Under the pieces are notes generated by a model. It was not told where the DNA came from. It did not search any database and saw only the letters and a program-made list of their open reading frames with translations. A program made the translations under genes and the position numbers. A stretch of 64,000 nucleotides of DNA, from positions 1,299,940-1,363,939 of the forward strand of contig NZ_CP091277.1 in assembly GCF_029633965.1 (NCBI RefSeq), given 5' to 3'. The stretch's first letter is position 1; every line of letters starts with the position of its first letter. Of this stretch, positions 38,240 to 47,893 are shown piece by piece. Origin of the DNA: Methanogenium sp. S4BF (GTDB lineage: Archaea; Halobacteriota; Methanomicrobia; Methanomicrobiales; Methanomicrobiaceae).

Positions 38240-38564
38240 CCCGTTTCCTGAGGCCCCATTTCCAGAAAATAAAACCTTTTGAAACTAATTATTCCGGGAC
38301 GTATATATATGTGGTTAATCATCCATTCCATTTATCACCGGAGCGGTAATGCCCGGATGCTTCATTTCTGTCTGCCAGAATACCGGCATTCCGTTTCAAC
38401 AGACCCATTCTGCAATCCTGACGTTCGGTCTTTCAATGAACCGGGATGCAAAACCGACATCCTGTAATTCTGCACATTACAAAAAAGAGGGGAGGAGCCC
38501 CCCTATACCCGGAAACAGACGATAGCGTGATCTCCCTCACGCCATGCATCAGTCCTCCTCCCGT
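38240..38564. other. Intergenic with kinase promoter
   Basis: About 325 bp. It holds the likely kinase promoter at its left side (see 38302-38310). The right side follows the stop of the small heat-shock gene. A frame at 38279-38467 on the plus strand has no family features. Confidence 0.45.
38302..38310 (-). promoter_or_regulatory. TATA box of the multi-PAS kinase operon
   Basis: The element TATATATAT lies about 63-71 nt upstream of the kinase ATG at 38239. An archaeal start about 25 nt downstream would give a leader of roughly 40 nt. The sequence is symmetric, so direction is assigned only by the neighbouring gene. Confidence 0.45.
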
Positions 38565-39083
38565 TCACTCAATCGCAATCCGCCGCTTCGTCTCAAGCGC
38601 ACTCACCGGCAGCCGGACCTCAAGCACCCCGTTCCTGAAGGAGGCCTTGGCGCCTTCGGGGGTCACCGCCCGCGGCAGGGGCACGACACGGGAGATGGAG
38701 CCATACTTCCGCTCGTGGAGATAATACCTGCCCTCCTCGCCTTCCTCTCCTTTTTTCTCCTCCCGCTCCTCCTTGCGTTCGCAGGTGATCTGGAGCGCCT
38801 TGGGAGAGAGCAGCTCCATCGAGATATTCTCCTTTTCAATCCCCGGAATCATGTCGGCAGCGACAATGACCTCATTCTCGTCCTGGGTCACATCCACCTG
38901 GAACCCCCCGATTCCCCCTTCCCGGAAGAGGGGCACCATCTCGGCCCCATGCTCTGCCTCAGGCAGGGCAAGGGAGGAAGAAAGGGAAGACGTCGACGAC
39001 ATCAGGTTCATGAGCTGATCCATCTGCCGCCGCATATCCTCAAATTCGTCATAGAATGACCATCTGTAGGGTCTTCGTATCAT
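38565..39083 (-). CDS. hsp20: Small heat-shock protein, Hsp20/alpha-crystallin family
   Basis: A 172-residue chaperone. The alpha-crystallin domain spans about 60-165, with FRNGVLEVRLPV as the conserved A-x-x-n-GVL strand and a C-terminal I-x-I motif (RRIAIE) that docks oligomers. A Glu/Lys-rich insert (EEREEKKGEEGEEG) lies in the loop between strands. The frame extends to 39116, but AGGAGGTGA stands 7-8 nt before the ATG at 39083, which I take as the start. It would hold unfolded proteins in the cytoplasm. Confidence 0.93.
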   Translation of the reverse strand: MIRRPYRWSFYDEFEDMRRQMDQLMNLMSSTSSLSSSLALPEAEHGAEMVPLFREGGIGGFQVDVTQDENEVIVAADMIPGIEKENISMELLSPKALQITCERKEEREEKKGEEGEEGRYYLHERKYGSISRVVPLPRAVTPEGAKASFRNGVLEVRLPVSALETKRRIAIE

Positions 39084-39508
39084 TTCTGTACTCACCTCCT
39101 GCATACCCGGCATCACGTGCGCACATACACATACTGCTCAGCATACTGCCATACACAGCATACCCCGCACCCGGATATTGCACGGATACCCGAGTCATGC
39201 CGGTGAAAATATTTAAAGGGTTTGATCAGGACGAAATCAAAGCACACAGCACCCGTATTTTGGTTAAAAATGCTAAAATTCGCCATTTTTCAGAAATTCA
39301 GACAGACCGGAAAAAAACCACATCAAAAGGGAAAAACAGAACACAGGCAGCTCTTTATGCCGACACCCGGACCCGCAAACACCCCTTCCGTACCCTCTTT
39401 GCACCGGAATATCCCGCACCCGGCCGGACCACAATCGATATAGCGTCTCCGCCGAAGGGAACACTAGCGCAGGAAACCGCACCGAAAAATCCGGGGTGAG
39501 CAGGAGCG
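39084..39508. other. Intergenic with possible heat-shock promoter
   Basis: About 425 bp. An AT-rich element ATATTTAAAG lies near 39208-39217 and could serve the hsp20 gene (long leader) or an unannotated transcript. A plus-strand frame at 39056-39499 is not convincing. No repeats or RNA genes were recognised. Confidence 0.35.
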
Positions 39509-40255
39509 ATGATGACAGGAAGTATCAAACAAGGGTCCGCTGCACAGGCACTCTGTGCAGCCGTGCTGCTCATCGCCTTGCTGTCCGGGGCGGCTGCCGG
39601 ATACCAGATGAGCGAGCGATCATATCAGGCGGTTTCTGCCTGTTACACCGATGACCTCATCGAAGGATACGGGAACGTGCCGGTGTACCACCGGAACGGA
39701 ACGGTTCTCACGACCGGCGTCATCGAAGGCCTTCCCGATGAAAAGGCCCTGGGGGACTGGCGGTACGGGATGGGCCGGATTGTAGACGATACCCGTCCGG
39801 AGATGCAGGCGTATTCCTTCCCGGACGGGCCGGTCATCTCCTGTGGATATGACCTGTTGGGCACCATCTGCGTCGGCATATGGGAAGAGGCAGACACCAC
39901 CCGAAGAACACGGGGCGACATCTATGCCGTCATCGACGCGGCAGCCCGGCAGCGGGGGATTCGGGATGTGACGGTCATCTTCATCGCTGAACCCATATGC
40001 GACACAAAACCCCTCCCATGGATTGATCCAGACGAGACACCCATACTACCACCGCTTCACGAGATCGCAAACGGCTATCCGGGTGCACAGGCATACACCC
40101 AAAACACTCCTGAAAGGCAGTTCCCGTCAGGCATCACACACTCCTCCGTCTCCTCCCTCATCTCGTGCCTCTCGCCAGAGGAAAAAAACAGCCTTCTGAC
40201 GGCCAAACCTCCCCGGATTCCGGGAGAATATTCCCTTCAGCAAAGCCATCACTAA
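39509..40255 (+). CDS. Exported protein of unknown function
   Basis: A 248-residue protein with a signal peptide (ALCAAVLLIALLSGAAAGY at about 14-32, Ala-x-Ala site). The mature part contains three Cys residues that could form disulfides and several tyrosine/glycine-rich turns; no family was recognised. GAGCAGGAG lies just upstream of the start ATGATG. Its GC content is like the core genome. It is monocistronic, with about 115 bp to the convergent gene downstream. Confidence 0.65.
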   Translation: MMTGSIKQGSAAQALCAAVLLIALLSGAAAGYQMSERSYQAVSACYTDDLIEGYGNVPVYHRNGTVLTTGVIEGLPDEKALGDWRYGMGRIVDDTRPEMQAYSFPDGPVISCGYDLLGTICVGIWEEADTTRRTRGDIYAVIDAAARQRGIRDVTVIFIAEPICDTKPLPWIDPDETPILPPLHEIANGYPGAQAYTQNTPERQFPSGITHSSVSSLISCLSPEEKNSLLTAKPPRIPGEYSLQQSHH

Positions 40256-40371
40256 ACCGATTCCCGGACGAAAGAAACCACCATGAACCATCAGATTTTC
40301 TCTGAACCATTCAAATGGCCGGTTAAAAAGAATGGTATGCTCCGGCCCTGCATCTAAAAAAAGAGAGGGAA

Positions 40372-40602
40372 TTACCCCATCTTCTCGACTTTCAAAGCCA
40401 TCTCTTCGGCCTTATCCTTCCCGATCACAAGCCCACCGGAGACCCGCAGCCAGTAGGCGAGGTCTTTCAGGTGTTTTCGTTCCAGACTGGTAAAGGCCAG
40501 ACCATCCAGGTGGGATTTGGTCTGCCGTTCAAGGAATCGTTCTGCTGCGGGCCCGAGGTAGAACGTGACCTCTTTTAACACCCTGTCTGAGATAAGCGAC
40601 AC
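40372..40602 (-). CDS. Conserved small protein of unknown function
   Basis: A 76-residue, mostly helical protein (ISDRVLKEVTFYLGPAAERF onward, with LKDLAYWLRVSGGLVIGKDK). No catalytic motif is visible. It starts 8 bp downstream of the Cache-HAMP gene on the same strand, so the two are probably co-transcribed. I think similar small proteins occur next to chemoreceptor-like genes in related methanogens, but I cannot verify this here. Confidence 0.65.
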   Translation of the reverse strand: MSLISDRVLKEVTFYLGPAAERFLERQTKSHLDGLAFTSLERKHLKDLAYWLRVSGGLVIGKDKAEEMALKVEKMG

Positions 40603-40610
40603 ACGACCAC

Positions 40611-41432
40611 CTATTGGGTATCCTCATCGTCGTGGTCCATCATCATAATCTTCAGGCTGGCGACCATTCTGCCGAATGACTCCGCAAGCTGACCGATTTC
40701 ATCATTCCGGTTGACATCAACCTGCACGCTCGTATCACCCATGCTGATCGCGTTCGCCGTAGTGTTCAGTTTGTGGATGTCCCGGATCATCGACCGTGCA
40801 AACAGGGCGACAAATCCGCCGGCGATCAGAACGGAGATCAGGATGATGACATAGACGATATTCCCGATGAAGTCCTGCCGGTCGATGACCTTCTGGCTGT
40901 TCATGTCGATGCCGACGATACCCACCGTCTCTCCCTGAGAATTAAGAACCGGTGCATAGCCGGAGATGACAACACCCCATTCATCAACCGTGAACTCTTT
41001 TTCAGAGACGGGCCGTTCGAATCCGATGAACATCTCCTCGGTCGGGGTATCGTATACTTCATTGATGCCTGCGGTGCCCTCGGAGATTCCGTATTCGGCA
41101 TCCACGACAAAGGCGACGTCGTCACCGACTTTGCGCATCGTATAGAGGTAGAGGATCTCATCGCTGGATTCCTGAATGGTATACAGCTGATCCCGCATTG
41201 CGATAAATTCAGGAGTGGCTTCATCCCCTTCCTGCAGGGTGGATAACACATCGCCGTCCACCTGGGTGGCAATGACGCTCGCCAGTGCCGTCAGTTCATC
41301 CTGCGTTGTCTCTTTGAGCGCATCTTTGGTCTCGCCATATGTATAGAAAAAGCTCATCCCGGAGATGACCACGATCAGAATCAGAAAACTGACGGTGAGC
41401 TTCGTCATTATGCTGTTATACCATTTTACCAT
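40611..41432 (-). CDS. Cache-HAMP membrane sensor without output domain
   Basis: A 273-residue membrane protein. Two membrane spans (about 9-28 and 192-214) bracket an extracellular Cache-like sensor domain that ends with GYAPVLNSQGETVGIVGIDM. A HAMP domain follows (RSMIRDIHKLNTTANAISMG), and then the protein ends in an acidic His/Asp tail. No kinase, methyl-accepting or cyclase domain is present, so it must signal through a partner, possibly the 76-residue protein encoded next. The longer frame uses a GTG at 41441; I prefer the ATG at 41432. Confidence 0.85.
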   Translation of the reverse strand: MVKWYNSIMTKLTVSFLILIVVISGMSFFYTYGETKDALKETTQDELTALASVIATQVDGDVLSTLQEGDEATPEFIAMRDQLYTIQESSDEILYLYTMRKVGDDVAFVVDAEYGISEGTAGINEVYDTPTEEMFIGFERPVSEKEFTVDEWGVVISGYAPVLNSQGETVGIVGIDMNSQKVIDRQDFIGNIVYVIILISVLIAGGFVALFARSMIRDIHKLNTTANAISMGDTSVQVDVNRNDEIGQLAESFGRMVASLKIMMMDHDDEDTQ

Positions 41433-41695
41433 ACGTATCACAATCCACCATTGGGATCAATATTCTTCAGTACAATCACATTTTAAGCATAAATACCTAC
41501 CAAAATTGAAATTGGCGATGAAATTGGCAATAATATTTAAAACATAGCCTGAAATGAGGAAAATTATCGAAACCATTATTCCTGCGAAGAGAGGCACCCT
41601 CCTGTACGCAGGTCACTTCAGATAAAAAATGACATGTCCTCCGGGACGAATGGAAGACGGTGTGTGCCCTAACCATCCCTGTTCAGCACACTGCC

Positions 41696-43450
41696 CTACA
41701 ACAGCACCAGATATGCCACAATCGAGAGCAGGAACGCAAACAGGAGAATCGCAAGGCCCAGCGGGGCGATGAAGGTGAGCATCGCATTCACCGTGCTTGC
41801 GAGCTGGGAGATGCGGTTTGACCCGAAGACGGTCACGCCCTCCACCCAGCCGGTGCCGCCTGCCGCCTCGGCGGGTGCAAGGTCGGCCATCGCCGCCCGG
41901 ACCGCGTCCTCTGCATAGGGGATGATTGCCTCGGCCGAAACCCGGTAGCCCACCGGATTCCTGCCGGAGAGGGTATTCACCACATGGGAATCGGTGGTCA
42001 TCACCTCGCACTCATCAACCACGGTCAGCAGATGGTTTCGCAGCACCTCGCGGACCCCGTGCTCCACATTATTGCCGTCAAAGAGCACGTAGGCCGTCGT
42101 CTGCCCCGCCACCCGGACAGCAAGCGCCATAATCCCGAGGTCGCCAAAACCCTCCTCACGGGAGAACGGCACCGCCCGGTGGCCGGCCCCCGCCTCAAAG
42201 GCAGAACAGGGCAGAGACGCACATCCTTTTGCCGCCGCCTCAGCCGCCTTCCAGTATTCATAGGCGGAAAGCGACCCGGCCACGACCGGTTCGGTTACAT
42301 CCACCATGCAGTTGTGGGCATCCACGAACGCGACGTGCCGGTAGTGCCCCCGGCACTCCGCCATCACCGCAAGGCCGATGGCATACTCGAGGTCCTCCGT
42401 CTTCTCCGGGGACCGGGTGGCAACAAGAAGCAGGGTGTCGCCAAACCCCTGGGCGCAGATGTCCACCGTCCCGCAGGTATACCGGCGGGAAGGCGTCGCC
42501 TTCGGGAAAAAGACCGCATCCTTCCGGGACGCCTTCACCGCATCTGCCATCAGAACCACCTCACTCTCGGAGACGAGATTGAAGTCATGCGTCGCACAGC
42601 CGTGGGCGACAAAGGTGTCCCTGCCCAGCATATCATGGAGCACCTTTGGCAGATTCGCCCCGCCAATCTCCCCCATCGGGCCGGGGTGCAGGTTCGGCAC
42701 GGTGAACGTGATATCCCCCCGTCCTGCACGGGAAAAGAAGAGCGACGCCTGCTGGACATAGACGTCCTCGCCAATCTCCATAAAGAAATCATCCAGCGCC
42801 TTGTCGCCGTCCGTATTGTGGGCGATGAACGCATTGATGAAATGCAGGGCGCTGATGCGGAAGTTCTTTTTGAGGGGGCGCTCCACCAGCCAGAGAAAGA
42901 GCAGCACCCCGCAGCCGAAGAGCAGGTGCAGGGCGAGCACAAAATACAGGAAATCAATACCGAAATAGAACGCACCCGCAACTGCCGCCGCAATGCTCTG
43001 CAGGGCCGCGGCAGGCACCATCCGCTTCATCCGGTAGTCGGCAATCCCCGCGAGCACAATCAGCCGGACGGCAAAGACCACGCCGAGCGCCACGGCAAAG
43101 AGCACGGGATAGAGGTTCGGATACGGCAGGAAGAGGAGCAGAAAACTCACGATCACCTGAAAGACCATGCAGGCCATCGCCAGCAGGGCCGAACGGTTCC
43201 ACGTAATCTTCCCCCCGACCACCTCAACACAGGGTTTGGTCAGGATAAAGGCGAGGAGGGCGGGAATCACATAACCAAAAAAGCCGAATATCAGCAGGTA
43301 ATTGCGTCCGCCGATAAATCCGGCCCCGTCGATCACCAGCCCCAGCAGGATCATTATAGCGACCGAACGCGGCCATGCGGGTGCCGCAAAAATGTACCGG
43401 GAAAGGTCTTCCAGTGCAGTATTTCCGCCAATTTCTGTCAGATTCTTCAC
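41696..43450 (-). CDS. DUF2070 family membrane protein
   Basis: A 584-residue protein of the archaeal DUF2070 family. The N-terminal 200 residues contain about six membrane spans; the large soluble part (about 210-550) contains the conserved stretches PNLHPGPMGEIGGANLPKVL, VAHGCATHDFNLVS and TTDSHVVNTLSGRNPVGYRV, which are rich in His and Asp and could bind metal. A final hydrophobic span ends the protein. It is almost universal in Euryarchaeota, but its function is unknown. It is transcribed alone from a TATA box at 43485-43491. Confidence 0.9.
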   Translation of the reverse strand: MKNLTEIGGNTALEDLSRYIFAAPAWPRSVAIMILLGLVIDGAGFIGGRNYLLIFGFFGYVIPALLAFILTKPCVEVVGGKITWNRSALLAMACMVFQVIVSFLLLFLPYPNLYPVLFAVALGVVFAVRLIVLAGIADYRMKRMVPAAALQSIAAAVAGAFYFGIDFLYFVLALHLLFGCGVLLFLWLVERPLKKNFRISALHFINAFIAHNTDGDKALDDFFMEIGEDVYVQQASLFFSRAGRGDITFTVPNLHPGPMGEIGGANLPKVLHDMLGRDTFVAHGCATHDFNLVSESEVVLMADAVKASRKDAVFFPKATPSRRYTCGTVDICAQGFGDTLLLVATRSPEKTEDLEYAIGLAVMAECRGHYRHVAFVDAHNCMVDVTEPVVAGSLSAYEYWKAAEAAAKGCASLPCSAFEAGAGHRAVPFSREEGFGDLGIMALAVRVAGQTTAYVLFDGNNVEHGVREVLRNHLLTVVDECEVMTTDSHVVNTLSGRNPVGYRVSAEAIIPYAEDAVRAAMADLAPAEAAGGTGWVEGVTVFGSNRISQLASTVNAMLTFIAPLGLAILLFAFLLSIVAYLVLL

Positions 43451-43484
43451 CCCGGATGATATTATCCTAGGTTTGATCGGGTGC

Positions 43485-43491
43485 TATATAT
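43485..43491 (-). promoter_or_regulatory. TATA box upstream of the DUF2070 gene
   Basis: TATATAT lies 35-41 nt upstream of the ATG at 43450. The predicted start site is within about 10 nt of the start codon, giving a very short leader. The element falls between the PfkB stop and the DUF2070 start. Confidence 0.5.
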
Positions 43492-43507
43492 GGGATATGA
43501 TATCCCT

Positions 43508-44401
43508 TCAGGGCAGAGGAACCGGCGACAGTGCACCAAAGTGCGTCCGGTAGCGTGCCGCCATCCGTTCCCAGTCCGGCAGGTTCGTCTGGCACCCGGC
43601 CATCTCCACCACAAAGGACGCGGCTGTCGTGCCGATTTCAACGGCCGTCACCGGGTCATACCCCCGCTTCTCCGCCGTCAGAAATCCCGCACGGAAGGCA
43701 TCCCCGGCACCCGTCGGGTCGACGAGCGTCACCGGAACGGAGGGCACATGCACCTCTTCTTCGTCCTGATAGAGCAGACTGCCGTCCGCAGACATGGTGA
43801 TGATCACCCGCGGCACCATCGCAATCAGCTCCTCACGGGAGAACCCGCCGATTGCACAGATGCGTTCGGCCTCGTGCCGGTTCACAAAGAGCAGGTCGGT
43901 GCGCTGCAAAATCCCGCAGATCTGGTCACGGGAGAACCGCACCAGGTCCTGCCCCGGATCAAACGAGACCCACGAGGCCTTCTCTGCCACACGCACACAG
44001 AAATCCGGCTCACTCGGCGCCAGATGCACGCGGTCCAGGACCGGCGCCTCTGCGTCGTTGAGCGCCTCGGACGCACCCCATTCAAAGTAGGTGATCTGGT
44101 CGTCGGTCCCGTCATTGAAGAGATAGCAGGTCGAGGAATGCATCTCCGGTTTCACAATAAACCGGCGCAGCACGCCGAGTTTTGCAAGCCAGTGATCATA
44201 CTCGCTGCCGGCAAAATCGCCGCCAACCGCCGTCACCAGTTCGGCCGTCCCGCCCAACATGGCGATACCTGCCGCAATATTTGCCGCACCGCCGCCGTAG
44301 AAGACCTTGTGTGCGGTAATAAACGTAGAATGATTCTTTGCAATCAGTTCGGGAACCGTAAAGAGATGATCCGTGGTGGTGTGACCCACAACCGAGATCA
44401 T
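43508..44401 (-). CDS. PfkB-family carbohydrate/nucleoside kinase
   Basis: A 297-residue ribokinase-like kinase. The N-terminal [16 protein letters not shown] and the C-terminal signature [13 protein letters not shown], with the catalytic Asp in GAGD, are intact. Archaeal members include nucleoside kinases of the MJ0406 type and sugar kinases; the substrate cannot be decided. Its start overlaps the DUF555 stop by 4 bp, so it belongs to the operon DUF-like gene, nitroreductase, DUF555, PfkB. Confidence 0.9.
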   Translation of the reverse strand: MISVVGHTTTDHLFTVPELIAKNHSTFITAHKVFYGGGAANIAAGIAMLGGTAELVTAVGGDFAGSEYDHWLAKLGVLRRFIVKPEMHSSTCYLFNDGTDDQITYFEWGASEALNDAEAPVLDRVHLAPSEPDFCVRVAEKASWVSFDPGQDLVRFSRDQICGILQRTDLLFVNRHEAERICAIGGFSREELIAMVPRVIITMSADGSLLYQDEEEVHVPSVPVTLVDPTGAGDAFRAGFLTAEKRGYDPVTAVEIGTTAASFVVEMAGCQTNLPDWERMAARYRTHFGALSPVPLP

Positions 44402-44739
44402 TTTATCAGTTCAACCTCGATGACCTTCAGCGGAATGTCACGCAGGGACTGTCCGATAACAGACTTTGCGATCCGCTCGGCATGTGCCTCGGATTCTGCC
44501 TTGAAGACCTTCATCTCAAGGGAGAGACCCACCAGTGCAATGTTTGCCACAATCAGGGCATTGTTCAGTTCCTGTTCACAGAAGGGGCATATTGCCTGCC
44601 CAATCTCAATCTCCACAAACTTCGCCTTCGGGTTCAGCCGTTTGCCGGCCTCAGCGATGGCAATGCCGATGGCATCGTCGAGGGTGTCCACATCGCGGAC
44701 AACCCATCCGGATTCCAGTGTTACGCGGTAATCACTCAT
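44398..44739 (-). CDS. DUF555 family protein
   Basis: A 113-residue protein of the archaeal DUF555 (UPF0212) family. It contains a CPFC metal-binding-like pair (about residue 51) and otherwise alternates strands and helices. Function unknown. It lies 11 bp after the nitroreductase gene and overlaps the PfkB gene by 4 bp, a tight operon position. Confidence 0.88.
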   Translation of the reverse strand: MSDYRVTLESGWVVRDVDTLDDAIGIAIAEAGKRLNPKAKFVEIEIGQAICPFCEQELNNALIVANIALVGLSLEMKVFKAESEAHAERIAKSVIGQSLRDIPLKVIEVELIK

Positions 44740-44750
44740 TTTTTTGCCTC

Positions 44751-45278
44751 TTACCAGATATTTTCGTGTACGTGCTCGCCAATGGGCATCCTGCCCGCAT
44801 GGGACGGGGGCAGATGACCTTTGCCTGCCGCCAGCAGAACCAGCGGACGGATATGTTCGGGGAGCCCCAGCACTTCAGAGACCGCCTCCTCATCGAAGGC
44901 GCCTGTCCAGCAGGTCTGCAGACCGCCCGCATGGGCCCCGAGCATCATATAGGTCGCGGCAATCGTCGCGTCCTGCACGGCATAGAGAATGCCGCGCTCC
45001 CCGTACTGCGACATCGAGCGGACATAATTGGCACAGACCACAAAGATGCAGGGCGCCTGCATCAGGTGCTGCTGCTGAAACGCCGCGTCAGAGAGGTCTT
45101 CACGGATGCCCTCGTCGGTGACGATGACCACATCCCACGACTCACGGTTGCCCGCCGAAGGGGCCCGCTCCGCCGCACGCACGACCGCTGCGATTTCCTC
45201 GGAGGTGAGGTCCTCGGCAGTATACTCACGGACCGATGAACGTGTCCGCAGGAATCCCTGAAATTCAGAGGAATCCAT
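44751..45278 (-). CDS. Nitroreductase-family flavoprotein
   Basis: A 175-residue nitroreductase. The FMN-binding N-terminal motif [10 protein letters not shown], the central [15 protein letters not shown] and the C-terminal [11 protein letters not shown] are typical. The frame can be extended to 45323, but the family begins at [13 protein letters not shown] (45278). This start overlaps the end of the upstream gene by 14 bp. The natural substrate in methanogens is unknown. It would use FMN and NAD(P)H or F420H2. Confidence 0.9.
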   Translation of the reverse strand: MDSSEFQGFLRTRSSVREYTAEDLTSEEIAAVVRAAERAPSAGNRESWDVVIVTDEGIREDLSDAAFQQQHLMQAPCIFVVCANYVRSMSQYGERGILYAVQDATIAATYMMLGAHAGGLQTCWTGAFDEEAVSEVLGLPEHIRPLVLLAAGKGHLPPSHAGRMPIGEHVHENIW

Positions 45279-45624
45279 GTTCAGAAAGGAACTCCCATGC
45301 TTCCTGTGCGGGAGTCGTGGCAAGGCTTACCGCATCGCCCAGCTTCTGGGATGCGTCAGCGAACTCGTCTGCCTCAATACGTGAGATGGCCTCGCTCACA
45401 CGCTCTGCCGCCTTCTGGAAGTTCAGATTCTTGGTCATATTGAATCCGAGGACCAGATTCGACCGGAAGAGCTCCAGGAAGTTCGTCGTCACGCGCTTGG
45501 CAGCGGTCTTCTCCGCTCCTTTGTAATCATACAGGGTGGCAACAATCTGTGATGCGGCGATAAGTTCCGACTTGGACCGCTCAGAAAACTGATACTCTGC
45601 AACTGCTTCTTTTGCATTCATCAC
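45265..45624 (-). CDS. Conserved archaeal protein of unknown function
   Basis: A 119-residue, all-helical protein with no Cys or signal peptide. It is rich in Ala and Glu, with helix-forming stretches such as AAERVSEAISRIEADEFADA. I do not recognise a named family. It is the first gene of the nitroreductase-DUF555-PfkB operon and overlaps the nitroreductase start by 14 bp. The sequence starts with a double Met, so the exact start is uncertain by one codon. Confidence 0.75.
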   Translation of the reverse strand: MMNAKEAVAEYQFSERSKSELIAASQIVATLYDYKGAEKTAAKRVTTNFLELFRSNLVLGFNMTKNLNFQKAAERVSEAISRIEADEFADASQKLGDAVSLATTPAQEAWEFLSEHGFL

Positions 45625-45691
45625 AAAACCTACCGATTATCTCATATAAAAATGGGAGGGGCGATACTCTTCACCCCGCTATCTATATTAT

Positions 45692-45994
45692 CTATTTGGA
45701 TCCTTTGATGGATGCCGGGGAACGACGGATTCTCCTGCGGAACCGTGGGTCGTTTTCAGGGCCTCTGCCCCTGCCGCCGCGTGCACCGCCGCGAGCGCCG
45801 CCACGTGCACCGCCGCGTCCGCCTCTGCGTCCGTCATCCTGGGATGCACGCAGTGCCTTCTTCAGCTGGTTACCGGTCTTAAACCGCTGGTTGGGACCGG
45901 GCTTCTTATAGTTGGTTTCCTTTGCCGGGACCAGTCTGACCTGACCCGTTACGCTTTTAATCTGCGTCCACTTTGTAGTTCCTGTTTTTCCCAT
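45692..45994 (-). CDS. DUF5350 family RGG-rich basic protein
   Basis: A 100-residue, very basic protein. Residues 1-45 match DUF5350 (TTKWTQIKSVTGQVRLVPAK). Residues about 50-80 form an Arg-Gly repeat of GGARGGARGG type, and the tail is again Arg/Lys-rich. RGG repeats in other organisms bind RNA; this suggests a nucleic-acid role, perhaps at the ribosome, but that is inferred. A strong ribosome site AAGGAG precedes the start. It stands alone between two operons. Confidence 0.85.
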   Translation of the reverse strand: MGKTGTTKWTQIKSVTGQVRLVPAKETNYKKPGPNQRFKTGNQLKKALRASQDDGRRGGRGGARGGARGGARGGRGRGPENDPRFRRRIRRSPASIKGSK

Positions 45995-46057
45995 AGAGCA
46001 ACTCCTTACTAATTAACACAGGAAAACTGATAAATGTAACCGAGAGGGAGCGCCCCC

Positions 46058-47893
46058 TCAGGTGATCTTTGCCAGTTCCTCTTTCAGCAGTTCTGAGATG
46101 ACCTTTCCGTCCGCCCGTCCGCGAAGCTCTTTCATCACAACCCCCATCAGGGGGCCCACGGCACGCATGCCCTGTTCACGGACAAATGCATCGCGCTCGG
46201 CAATGGTGGCGCAGATGACTGCACGCACCTCTTCCCGGCTGATGGAGGGCGCCACCGCCTCGATGGCCGCTGCGATATCCGCCCCTTCCGAGAGGGCGCG
46301 GATGACCGGCGGAATGGCCTCCTTTGCAACCGCCCCGTTCTCCACCCGGAGAAGGAGGTCCAAAAGCCCCTCATCCGGCACGGCCGCGACATCCGCTCCG
46401 TCACGGGAGAGCTCCTTTAACGTCCCCAGAAGGGTGCGTGCCGCAAGCGTGGACTTCACGCCCCGGCTGACCGCCTCTTCAAAGAGGGCGCACCGGCGGG
46501 AATAGACCATCTGGCGGGCAAGGGACAGGTCCAGCCCCATCTCCGCTGCAAACCGGTCCGCCTTCTCGGAGAGCAGTTCCGGCAGCACAAGCCCGTTATA
46601 GTAGACGTCGGTGACCGTCACCGGCAGCACATCGGTCTCCGGGTACATCCGGGCCGCACCGGGCAGGGGCCGCATATACGCCGTGCTGCCCTCCTCAAGC
46701 ATCTTGCGCGTCTCCTCCGGCACCCCGTCCATCGCCATCTGCGCACGCCGCCGCACCTGTTCGATGGCGCAGACGACCTTCTTTTTGGCATCGGCGACGA
46801 GGACGACACAGTCATCCGGCCCCGCACCGACGGCTGCCTTCAGCGCGGCGACCTCGGCTTCGGTGACCCCGTAGGCAGGCAGTTCATCGGTATGGAAGAG
46901 CCCGCCCACGCCGCATTTCTTCGCGTAGTCAGACATCTCGCTCCCGAGACGCCTGCCGGGCTGAATCTCGCACCCGACAAGGCCGGCATACCCGCGGAGG
47001 CAGACCGCATGAATCGTCTTCGCCCGTTTCAGGATGGCTGAGCCGGTCTCTTTAAAGAGCGCGGTCACGTCATGGGACTGCTCATCCACCGAGGCGCCCC
47101 GTGACAGGAGTTCCTCGCGGATGGCAACCAGATTCACCTGCCGCTGCACCTCACGCCGGACCACTTCCTCGATGAGCCGGAGTTCCTGGACGCCTTTGAT
47201 CTCGACACGGGCACCCTCGCGGATGGAGATGTTCACATCCTGCCGGATAGTGCCGATGCCGCGCTTCACCTTCATCGTCGAACGCAAAAGCATCCCGATG
47301 TAGGCGGCCACCTCCTTCACCGCCTCCGGCGTGTGCATGTCGGGAGCGGTCGTTATCTCTGCGAGGGGGATACCGAGACGGTCGAGGGAGAAGGTGTCGC
47401 CCTCCACCCGCTGGGCCGCCTCCTCTTCGAGGCAGATGGACTCAATCCGGGCCCCCATGGGGAGAGAGCCGTTGAGCGCCACCAGAGCCGTCCGCTGGAA
47501 CCCGCTCGTGTTGGAGCCGTCGATGACCAGTTTGCGCATCACATGCACCTGTTCGACCGGCGTCATGCCCATCATCCGTCCAAAGGTCAGTGCCAGCTCC
47601 AGCGCCTCGGGGTTCAGGGGCGCCGGCGGCTCCTCGTCGTTCTCCACCAGACAGGTGGTGTCATACGCATAGTAGGAGAACGGGCGCATGACCATCATCT
47701 CCTCGCGGGCCGCCCGGTCAATCTCACCCATCTCGGAGACCGTCGCCCGGAGATAGCGGAAGAACTCGCCGTTGTGCTCCGCGACATCCCGCAGGACGGT
47801 CGGGCAGTGGCAGAAGAGCTTCTCCCGCGTGTCGAGCTGCTGGTGAATCTCAATGCCTGCCTTCAGGCCCAGTGCCGCATAATCAAAGTCCAT
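46058..47893 (-). CDS. gatE: Glutamyl-tRNA(Gln) amidotransferase subunit E
   Basis: A 611-residue archaeal GatE. The N-terminus DYAALGLKAGIEIHQQLDT and HCPTVLRD define the GatB/GatE fold; the C-terminal YqeY-like tRNA-binding tail follows at about 470-611. GatE binds Glu-tRNA(Gln), activates the glutamate and receives ammonia from GatD, making Gln-tRNA(Gln). The frame extends to 47920, but the family starts at the ATG at 47893. It overlaps gatD by 11 bp. Confidence 0.96.
   Translation of the reverse strand: MDFDYAALGLKAGIEIHQQLDTREKLFCHCPTVLRDVAEHNGEFFRYLRATVSEMGEIDRAAREEMMVMRPFSYYAYDTTCLVENDEEPPAPLNPEALELALTFGRMMGMTPVEQVHVMRKLVIDGSNTSGFQRTALVALNGSLPMGARIESICLEEEAAQRVEGDTFSLDRLGIPLAEITTAPDMHTPEAVKEVAAYIGMLLRSTMKVKRGIGTIRQDVNISIREGARVEIKGVQELRLIEEVVRREVQRQVNLVAIREELLSRGASVDEQSHDVTALFKETGSAILKRAKTIHAVCLRGYAGLVGCEIQPGRRLGSEMSDYAKKCGVGGLFHTDELPAYGVTEAEVAALKAAVGAGPDDCVVLVADAKKKVVCAIEQVRRRAQMAMDGVPEETRKMLEEGSTAYMRPLPGAARMYPETDVLPVTVTDVYYNGLVLPELLSEKADRFAAEMGLDLSLARQMVYSRRCALFEEAVSRGVKSTLAARTLLGTLKELSRDGADVAAVPDEGLLDLLLRVENGAVAKEAIPPVIRALSEGADIAAAIEAVAPSISREEVRAVICATIAERDAFVREQGMRAVGPLMGVVMKELRGRADGKVISELLKEELAKIT

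Noticed and set aside
41984-43459. 491-codon plus-strand frame opposite DUF2070
   Set aside because: It mirrors the high-GC DUF2070 gene; Arg/His-rich composition is typical of antisense shadows.
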